A stretch of DNA of 18,448 nt from a bacterium (GTDB lineage Bacteria > Auribacterota > UBA3054). The stretch is taken from assembly GCA_017444325.1 (NCBI GenBank), contig JAFSWV010000066.1, positions 1-18,448 on the forward strand, given 5' to 3'. Position numbers and translations under genes: made by a program. The notes below the pieces were generated by a model that was not told the origin of the DNA, made no database searches, and saw only the letters and a list, made by a program, of their open reading frames with translations. Positions 13,542 to 18,448 of the stretch are shown here, in pieces; within the stretch, counting starts at the first letter, position 1; each line of letters opens with the position of its first letter.

Positions 13542-14857
13542 TGCTCCATTTTGGATCTTAAAAGATTGTGCACGCAGAAGGGAATGACTCTCCCCTTGCC
13601 TACGGATACGCCGGTGCAGCATTTTCTGGCGCGTTCCCAGTCGAAATTATCGGTATCCATGAAGTTCTTTACGATGATGCGGACGATCTTCATGTCCTTG
13701 TGGGTGGAGCCGTCGCCTTCGGAGAATTCCTGGAGTTTCTCAAGCATAAAGGAGCTGCCGAGTATCTTGCCCACGAAACATTTGCAGACGTTCTTCTTCA
13801 TGTAGTCGAGGATGGTCTTGTCGAAAGCGATCCTGTTTGAGAGCTGGCTCTTGCATTTCGTGAAATCAACGTAGTCGCCAAGGGAATAGACCTTGTCGCC
13901 CTGGCAGAAGAGAAAGCCCAAACTGGTGCAGTTGGGATGCGAGCAAGGCAGCGGGATGAGATCCTTGTAGGCCATCAGCTTGCTGTTGGCGATGGCCAGC
14001 AGGATGTCTTCCTGGAAGACGGAAGCGAGGGCGGAATCTTTGGCGCTGCCGACTTTGGTGAGGCGCTGGAAAGTGATGCCGGAAATGTGCTTGGTCTTTA
14101 CGGAAAGGTCAAGGATCTTGGGGATCTCTTTTAAGTTATCCATGAAGACGGTGACCGCCAGGCAGATCTTTATTTCCGCCTCGTTAAGCTTTTTTATGAT
14201 CGCGAGCTTTTCATCTAAAAGCGCGCGGCCGCGCAGAGCTTTGTAAACATTGTCGTCGAAGCCGTCGAACTGCAGGTAAACTTCCACTCTGTCTTTGTGC
14301 TTTTCTAGAAGAGCGAAAAGCTTTTCGTTTTTAAGGAGCGCAAGGCCGTTGGTGTTTATAAGGATGCGGTTGACGTCGGCTTTCAGGGCGGCTTTGAGGA
14401 GCTCCTCGAATTTGGGATGAACGAGGCATTCCCCGCCGGACAGCTGCAGAACGTCCAAATGGCCCTTCTCAACGGTCAGAAGCGTGTCAAGGCGCCGCTT
14501 GAATTCCGGCAGCGTGATGTGCTTGGGCGCTTTTTCCCCGAAATAGCAGATTGGGCACCTTAGGTTGCAGTCTTCCGTGATTTCTATGAGTCCGGTGCAG
14601 ATGTGCTGGTTGTGCTTGTCGCACCAGCCGCAGTCCGGGCCGCAATTGCCCTTGAATTCCGTGACGGGCTGGAAGGGCTGGCCTTTTACGTCGAAAGTTT
14701 TGTCCAGAAAGCGCTCGGCGTCCTTGGCAATAGAATTGGAAAACGTTCCGTGCTCGGGGCAGGTCCTTTCCAAAACGATGTCCTTGCCCTTTTTGATCTT
14801 TCGGGCGGGAATAGTCTTAAGACAGACGGGACAAATGCTTTCAGTCTTGCTTATCAT
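13538..14857 (-). CDS. Radical-SAM protein of the COG1964 type (MJ0619/Tes-like)
   Basis: A 439-residue radical-SAM enzyme. An N-terminal small domain has CPVC (9-12) and TCPEHG (Cys33, His36), as in COG1964 proteins, which include MJ0619 and the archaeal tetraether-lipid synthase Tes. A second cysteine group follows at 72, 76, 79 and 87. The SAM cluster motif CNLRCPIC (Cys97, Cys101, Cys104) is in the usual CxxxCxxC spacing, and SGGE (140-143) is the SAM amino-group motif. The C-terminal part has CSHPNC and FCQGD near residue 310. It ends with a block close to the family's DxxNxDxERxxxCC and GRVIPFC pattern, possible ligands for additional Fe-S clusters. No membrane segment is seen. Tes couples lipid tails by C-C bond formation; a lipid substrate here is inference, supported by the membrane genes behind it. 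A methylase role is an alternative. Confidence 0.8.
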   Translation of the reverse strand: MISKTESICPVCLKTIPARKIKKGKDIVLERTCPEHGTFSNSIAKDAERFLDKTFDVKGQPFQPVTEFKGNCGPDCGWCDKHNQHICTGLIEITEDCNLRCPICYFGEKAPKHITLPEFKRRLDTLLTVEKGHLDVLQLSGGECLVHPKFEELLKAALKADVNRILINTNGLALLKNEKLFALLEKHKDRVEVYLQFDGFDDNVYKALRGRALLDEKLAIIKKLNEAEIKICLAVTVFMDNLKEIPKILDLSVKTKHISGITFQRLTKVGSAKDSALASVFQEDILLAIANSKLMAYKDLIPLPCSHPNCTSLGFLFCQGDKVYSLGDYVDFTKCKSQLSNRIAFDKTILDYMKKNVCKCFVGKILGSSFMLEKLQEFSEGDGSTHKDMKIVRIIVKNFMDTDNFDWERARKCCTGVSVGKGRVIPFCVHNLLRSKMEQ

Positions 14858-14863
14858 ATCTCC

Positions 14864-14872
14864 ATTTTAGCA
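14864..14872 (-). promoter_or_regulatory. Possible extended -10 promoter of the radical-SAM operon
   Basis: Reading the minus strand, TGCTAAAAT precedes the ATG, and TAAAAT is followed by GGAGAT and then the start codon. Transcription from here would begin at or next to the ATG, making a leaderless message. No -35 is obvious. Readthrough from the tRNA-Val promoter upstream is the alternative, in which case GGAG would serve as the ribosome site despite its short spacing. Confidence 0.3.
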
Positions 14873-14918
14873 AAAATCGCGACTTCTTAGAGATATCGTT
14901 TTGGGCTGAAAATAAAAA

Positions 14919-14995
14919 TGGTGGACGTTACTAGACTCGAACTAGTGACCTCTACCGTGTGAAGGTAGCGCTCTAACCAACTGAGCTAAACGTCC
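14919..14995 (-). tRNA. tRNA-Val (anticodon CAC)
   Basis: On the minus strand a complete cloverleaf of 77 bases is seen. The acceptor stem pairs GGACGTT with AACGTCC; T8 and A9 follow. The D-arm is GCTC-AGTTGGTTA-GAGC. The anticodon arm is CTACC-TTCACAC-GGTAG with anticodon CAC, reading the Val codon GTG. The T-arm is ACTAG-TTCGAGT-CTAGT. Discriminator A73 and CCA are encoded and then a T-rich run (TTTTATTTT) follows, which may end the transcript. Confidence 0.95.
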
Positions 14996-15011
14996 ACGTG
15001 AAAGTAGGAAG

Positions 15012-15040
15012 ATATTACTAAAAAGAGATTTTGATTGCAA
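15012..15040 (-). promoter_or_regulatory. Sigma-70 type promoter of tRNA-Val
   Basis: On the minus strand TTGCAA (15040-15035) and TAATAT (15017-15012) are 17 bases apart, placing the transcript start a few bases before the mature tRNA 5' end at 14995. It is divergent to the lpxA promoter, with the two -35 boxes 19 bases apart. Confidence 0.7.
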
Positions 15041-15059
15041 GCCCTGAAAGCCTATTCTG

Positions 15060-15088
15060 TTGACAGCGTACCAAAATAAAACTATAAT
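15060..15088 (+). promoter_or_regulatory. Consensus sigma-70 promoter of lpxA
   Basis: TTGACA (15060-15065) and TATAAT (15083-15088) are perfect consensus hexamers with an ideal 17-base spacer. The transcript should start near 15095, giving a leader of about 22 bases with AAGGAG at 15105-15110. No operator is obvious, so strong constitutive expression is expected. Confidence 0.85.
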
Positions 15089-15116
15089 TTCTCCCATAAA
15101 AATCAAGGAGTTATTT

Positions 15117-15923
15117 ATGTCCATACACCCCACTGCCGTCGTGGCTCCCGGAGCCCAGATCGATGAAACCACCGAAGTCGGACCTTATTGCGTAATCGGC
15201 GAACACGTTAAGATCGGCCCAGGGAATAAGCTTGTGGCTTACGTTTATATCGACGGATACGTGGAGATAGGCAAGGGCAACCGCTTTTATCCCAACTGCT
15301 CCATCGGCACGCCTCCGCAGGACGTAGGCTGGAGAGAGGATATGGTGACGTATGTGAAGATCGGCGATGAGAACATCATCAGGGAAAACGTGACCATCCA
15401 TTCCGGCACGCTAGGCTCCGATGAAAACGCCACCACGACGGTTGGCAGCCACAATTATCTCATGGCCAACACCCACATAGCCCATGACTGCACCGTAGGC
15501 GACTATGTCATCATGGTCTCCTTCTCGGGCTGCCCCGGACATACGCAGCTCTTCGATCACTGCATAATCAGCGGCCTCTCCGGCATGCATCAGTTCTGCC
15601 GCATCGGACGCTACGCCATGATGTCCGGCAACACCGTCATCAACAAGGACCTCCCGCCCTTCATGATCGCCGACGGCCGCAACGGCTCGGTCAGGGCCAT
15701 CAATGTTGTGGGAATGCGCCGCGCGGGCTTCAGCGCCGAAACTATCCGCGCCATGCACGAAGTGCACAAGATCTTCTACGCCGAGGGACACACGATGTCC
15801 GTAGCCATAGAGGAAATTAAAAAGAGAGTCCCCCAAACTCCGGAAGTTTTGGAATTCCTGGAGTTCGTGGAGACTCCCAGTAAACGCGGGATCTTGTTCG
15901 GCCAGCTAGGCCGCCGCGATTAA
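15117..15923 (+). CDS. lpxA: UDP-N-acetylglucosamine acyltransferase
   Basis: A 268-residue LpxA, which moves a 3-hydroxyacyl chain from acyl-carrier protein to the 3-OH of UDP-GlcNAc, the first step of lipid A synthesis. The N-terminal two-thirds is a left-handed parallel beta-helix of hexapeptide repeats (for example IHPTAVVAPGAQI, VGPYCVIGEHVKIG). His123 in HIAHDCTVGD is the catalytic base, matching His125 of Escherichia coli, paired with Asp124. MHQFCRIG and the C-terminal helices with NVVGMRRAGFS are typical and separate it from LpxD. The usual AGHV segment reads PGHT here. ATG 15117 with AAGGAG six bases upstream is chosen over an earlier in-frame ATG at 15060 that lies in the promoter. 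It is alone, not next to lpxB, lpxC or fabZ. Confidence 0.93.
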   Translation: MSIHPTAVVAPGAQIDETTEVGPYCVIGEHVKIGPGNKLVAYVYIDGYVEIGKGNRFYPNCSIGTPPQDVGWREDMVTYVKIGDENIIRENVTIHSGTLGSDENATTTVGSHNYLMANTHIAHDCTVGDYVIMVSFSGCPGHTQLFDHCIISGLSGMHQFCRIGRYAMMSGNTVINKDLPPFMIADGRNGSVRAINVVGMRRAGFSAETIRAMHEVHKIFYAEGHTMSVAIEEIKKRVPQTPEVLEFLEFVETPSKRGILFGQLGRRD

Positions 15924-15929
15924 TTTTTG

Positions 15930-16862
15930 TTATTCGGAAAAGACCGGAGTGGAGAGGTATCTCTCGCCGGTGTCCGGAAGCAGAACGACGATCGTCTTGC
16001 CTTCGTTTTCAGGCCTGAGGGCGACCTTGGTGGCGGCGAAAGCCGCGGCGCCGGAGGAAATGCCGACAAGCAATCCTTCTATTCTGGCCAGCGTCTTGCT
16101 GGTGGCGAAGGCCTCCTCATTCTCCACCGTGATGATCTCGTCATAGATCTCAGTGTTCAAGGTGTCCGGAACAAAGCCGGCGCCGATGCCCTGGATCTTG
16201 TGGGGGCCCGGAGTGCCCTTAGAGAGGACCGGGGAGGAGGCGGGCTCTACCGCGATGACTTTGACGTTCGGGTTCTTGGATTTCAGGTATTCGCCAACGC
16301 CGGAGACCGTGCCGCCGGTGCCGACGCCCGCTACGAAGATGTCAACTTTGCCATCGGTGTCGTTCCAGATTTCCGGACCGGTGGTCAGACGGTGGGCGGC
16401 GGGGTTCAAGGGATTGGTGAACTGGCCGGGGATGAAACTGTTCGGGATCTCGACTGCCAGCTCGTTGGCTTTCTTGATGGCGCCCTTCATGCCCTCCGCG
16501 CCCGGAGTCAGGACCAATTCCGCGCCGAAGGCCTTGAGCAGGTTGCGGCGCTCAATGCTCATGGTGTCCGGCATGGTGATGAGGATGCGGTAGCCCTTGG
16601 CCGCCGCGACGGCCGCCAGGCCGATGCCGGTGTTGCCGGAAGTCGGTTCGATGATGACGGAACCGGGGACCAGCTGGCCTCTTTTTTCAGACTCGCTGAT
16701 GATGTAAGAGGCGATGCGGTCCTTGACGGAGCCGATGGGGTTGAAATACTCTACTTTCGCGATGAGGCGGGCCTTGTAGCCTTTCTCGCTCTTATAGCGG
16801 TTGAGTTCCACGAGCGGGGTGTTGCCGACCAGGTCGAGTATGCTTTGATTGATTTTGGCCAT
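15930..16862 (-). CDS. cysK: Cysteine synthase (O-acetylserine sulfhydrylase)
   Basis: A 310-residue PLP enzyme of fold type II that makes cysteine from O-acetylserine and sulfide. NTPLVEL (14-20) is at the N-terminus. Lys47 in NPIGSVKDRIA binds PLP. PTSGNTG (73-79) is the substrate loop, GTGGTVSG near residue 180 holds the PLP phosphate, and GISSGAA near 265 contains the Ser that contacts the pyridine. Length is that of CysK rather than CysM, which usually lacks the IVVLLPDTGERYLST ending. GGAG lies seven bases before the ATG. It is third in a minus-strand operon after a glutamate-cysteine ligase and an amidotransferase, 18 bases behind the latter, and its stop is six bases from the convergent lpxA stop, with no clear terminator between. 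Confidence 0.95.
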   Translation of the reverse strand: MAKINQSILDLVGNTPLVELNRYKSEKGYKARLIAKVEYFNPIGSVKDRIASYIISESEKRGQLVPGSVIIEPTSGNTGIGLAAVAAAKGYRILITMPDTMSIERRNLLKAFGAELVLTPGAEGMKGAIKKANELAVEIPNSFIPGQFTNPLNPAAHRLTTGPEIWNDTDGKVDIFVAGVGTGGTVSGVGEYLKSKNPNVKVIAVEPASSPVLSKGTPGPHKIQGIGAGFVPDTLNTEIYDEIITVENEEAFATSKTLARIEGLLVGISSGAAAFAATKVALRPENEGKTIVVLLPDTGERYLSTPVFSE

Positions 16863-16880
16863 AGTAATTCTCCTGTATTT

Positions 16881-17642
16881 TTAAATGTTAATTGCGTTGG
16901 TTATGTTGGCGTAATTTAGGTTGGGAACGAAGATCTCGTTGTGCGCGTGTCCGCGGAAGACTTTTTTCCCGTTGTGGAAGGCGAAGAGCTGGGAAAGGGG
17001 GAAGTCTTCCCAGGTCCCGTCGTCCAAAGGCGTGGTCGAGAAGATGAAGCTGTTGCCCTCGTGCTTGTAACACAGGGAGTTGTTCATGTTCTTGTGAACG
17101 TAGAGCAGCTCTCCGTCAAAGATGATAAGGTTCAGCTTGTTGCGGTGGGAAAGCTTTCTGACAGCCTCGTCCACGACTTCGAAGCGCTTCCTGGCGCTCA
17201 AGGTTTTTTGACTCTGGGCCTTGTTCACTTCGTCGATTATGAAGAGCAAGATCTTTTCGGAGTCTGTGTCGCCCTGCTGAAGCCCGAGATATTTCGTCAG
17301 GTATTTGCCGGAATAGACCGTGCCGTTGTGAGCAACGGTCCATTCGCGCCCGGTGGAGTCCTTGCCGCAGAAGGGATGGCAGTTTTCCGTTTTGATGGAG
17401 CCGATGGTGGCGAATCTTATGTGAGCCACAATGTTGTTTTGCGGGGCAAGGCGGTCCAAAGTTTCCTTTGCGATCTCGCTTTTGTAGGCGGCTATGGGTT
17501 CCTTTATGACGCCGAAAACATCCTCATCGCTTCTCAAAAGACCCCAGCCGTGAGGGAACTTCTGGCTGTGGCGGAGGAAAGCCTCGAGGTAAGGCTTGAC
17601 GTTCAAAGGTTCATGGGAGGAGATTCCAAGCAATTCGCACAT
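16881..17642 (-). CDS. Class II glutamine amidotransferase-like protein (GATase_4 / YafJ type)
   Basis: A 253-residue N-terminal-nucleophile amidohydrolase. Cys2 becomes the N-terminal catalytic residue after Met removal (MCELLGIS). PHGWG (30-34), HIRFATIG (74-81), HNGT (105-108) and GDTDSE (124-129) are the glutamine-site motifs of the YafJ/EgtC-like group. It has no synthase domain, so it either cleaves a gamma-glutamyl bond on its own or serves an unknown partner. Its start is one base after the stop of the glutamate-cysteine ligase, with GGAGG eight bases ahead, and cysK follows. That context fits hydrolysis of a gamma-glutamyl thiol compound, as EgtC does in ergothioneine synthesis. No egtB or egtD is in the window, so this is inference. 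No signal peptide is seen. Confidence 0.8.
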   Translation of the reverse strand: MCELLGISSHEPLNVKPYLEAFLRHSQKFPHGWGLLRSDEDVFGVIKEPIAAYKSEIAKETLDRLAPQNNIVAHIRFATIGSIKTENCHPFCGKDSTGREWTVAHNGTVYSGKYLTKYLGLQQGDTDSEKILLFIIDEVNKAQSQKTLSARKRFEVVDEAVRKLSHRNKLNLIIFDGELLYVHKNMNNSLCYKHEGNSFIFSTTPLDDGTWEDFPLSQLFAFHNGKKVFRGHAHNEIFVPNLNYANITNAINI

Positions 17643-17643
17643 A

Positions 17644-18448
17644 TCATTTCCCTCCCAGTTTTCGTATGTTGTCCAAAGAGGAGCCGATGGCTTCTCTAAC
17701 CTGTTCGCAGAGCCTTAAGCCTACTAGTTTTTCCTTTTCATAAGCGATGATTTTTTTGATCTCCTCCTTTTCCGGGAAGCTGGAGAAATAACGCTCCATT
17801 TTTTCTATTATGCCGAGCGCGACCTCTTTAATGGGCTTCTTTCCGATCCTGACGTTTTTAAGATCGTAGAGGGCGGCGTTCTGGTGATTCTTTATGGCTT
17901 CAGCCTGCAGCGCCTTGGTGAAGCGAAAATCTTTTTCAGAGAGAAGATAGACCGCAAGCAGATGAGCGAAGTCGAGATCATTTTCCGCAATGCCCAGTTT
18001 TTCCAGGGGATCAAGGTCGAACATCCTCAGCTCGATATGGTCGATGCCGGTCTTTTTGAGATTCTCCGGAGAATTATCTCCCCTGGGCTTGATCCTGACC
18101 GGCAAGTACAGTTCGTGGGCGGAGTAAAGCGCGCCGCTTTTTACGTAAGCCTGAACGCTTTTGACGTAATTTTCAACGGAGGAATAATCCAGGGCCGGGA
18201 TGAAGGTGTTCCAGTAGCCCTTGCTTCCGCTTCTCGGGGAGGCGTATTTGTTGAGGGCGAGGCCCTTGCTTCCGCTTTTGTCAAAGGAGCGGTCGTACAG
18301 GGGGCTGGCGGCGGTCAGAAGGACTAGAAGCCAGCTTGTGCGCGAGAGCTGCTTGAACAGTCTGAGGTAAAGTTCGTCGCTGGATACGGATTGTTGTTTC
18401 AGGAATTCTTTTCGGAAAGAGAAATTGAAGTGGATGCCGGAATAGAGC
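17644..18448 (-). CDS. gshA: Glutamate-cysteine ligase, C-terminal part (gene continues beyond window)
   Basis: The frame is open from the window end to the stop at 17644, giving at least 267 residues. The 5' part lies outside. It resembles the gamma-glutamylcysteine ligase of the GshA/GshF group: SGIHFNFSF, LTAASPLYDRS, YASPRSGSKGYWN, LYSAHELYLPVRIKP and GIDHIELRMFDLDPLEKLGI. The last is equivalent to VDYIELRSLDVNP of Escherichia coli GshA. The reaction joins glutamate and cysteine with ATP. It ends about 110 residues after that block with no ATP-grasp domain, so it is not a bifunctional GshF. A TTG at 18105 would be a false start inside the domain. It is followed after one base by the amidotransferase and then cysK. 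EgtA (for ergothioneine) is an alternative name for the same activity. Confidence 0.82.
   Translation of the reverse strand, partial: LYSGIHFNFSFRKEFLKQQSVSSDELYLRLFKQLSRTSWLLVLLTAASPLYDRSFDKSGSKGLALNKYASPRSGSKGYWNTFIPALDYSSVENYVKSVQAYVKSGALYSAHELYLPVRIKPRGDNSPENLKKTGIDHIELRMFDLDPLEKLGIAENDLDFAHLLAVYLLSEKDFRFTKALQAEAIKNHQNAALYDLKNVRIGKKPIKEVALGIIEKMERYFSSFPEKEEIKKIIAYEKEKLVGLRLCEQVREAIGSSLDNIRKLGGK

Noticed and set aside
15927..16919. 330-codon plus-strand frame over cysK
   Set aside because: The minus strand encodes a full cysteine synthase with Lys47 and PTSGNTG; the plus frame is Gly/Ala/Asp-rich shadow.
18103..18105. TTG as the true start of the glutamate-cysteine ligase
   Set aside because: The frame stays open to the window end and the upstream codons encode conserved ligase segments, so the start is outside the window.

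Overview
The window comes from a Gram-negative, probably anaerobic bacterium with a fairly GC-rich genome. LpxA implies an outer membrane with lipid A. The C_GCAxxG_C_C protein, flavodoxin, radical-SAM enzyme and a GH27 / exported ADP-ribosylglycohydrolase-type pair suggest an anaerobic glycan user, perhaps Lentisphaerota or another PVC-type lineage. That placement is a guess from gene content; no marker gene here fixes the phylum.

Layout. (1) 1-4365, plus strand: an AT-richer, Trp-rich unknown ORF segment runs without a stop into a GH27 alpha-galactosidase-type gene. It is followed by tightly overlapping genes for a C_GCAxxG_C_C protein and a lipoprotein of the ADP-ribosylglycohydrolase superfamily, then a flavodoxin-like protein. 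(2) 4366-6230: an alanine-type aminotransferase gene (alaA-like) flanked on both sides by long nested palindromes of similar layout. (3) 6013-11204: a complete branched-chain amino-acid operon. It has a good promoter, a near-leaderless 21-residue Leu-rich leader peptide, an attenuator with a mutually exclusive antiterminator pairing, then ilvB, ilvN, ilvC and leuA, closed by a bidirectional terminator. (4) 11217-14857, minus strand: a compressed five-gene operon of a COG1964-type (Tes/MJ0619-like) radical-SAM enzyme, two paralogous small membrane proteins, an Lgt-like integral membrane protein and an ICMT-like membrane methyltransferase with a Cys-rich tail. This is the best candidate here for an undescribed system, possibly in membrane-lipid chemistry. 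(5) 14919-15923: tRNA-Val(CAC) on the minus strand, divergent from lpxA, each with a good sigma-70 promoter. (6) 15930-18448, minus strand: a thiol-related operon transcribed as glutamate-cysteine ligase (cut by the window end), a class II glutamine amidotransferase-like protein, and cysteine synthase.

How they work together. AlaA, IlvB/N/C and LeuA all draw on or feed the pyruvate, valine and leucine pools, and the leader peptide puts ilvBNC (and leuA if co-transcribed) under supply of charged branched-chain tRNAs, mainly Leu. CysK and GshA make cysteine and gamma-glutamylcysteine. Family calls are by recognition of motifs only; no database search or folding program was run.
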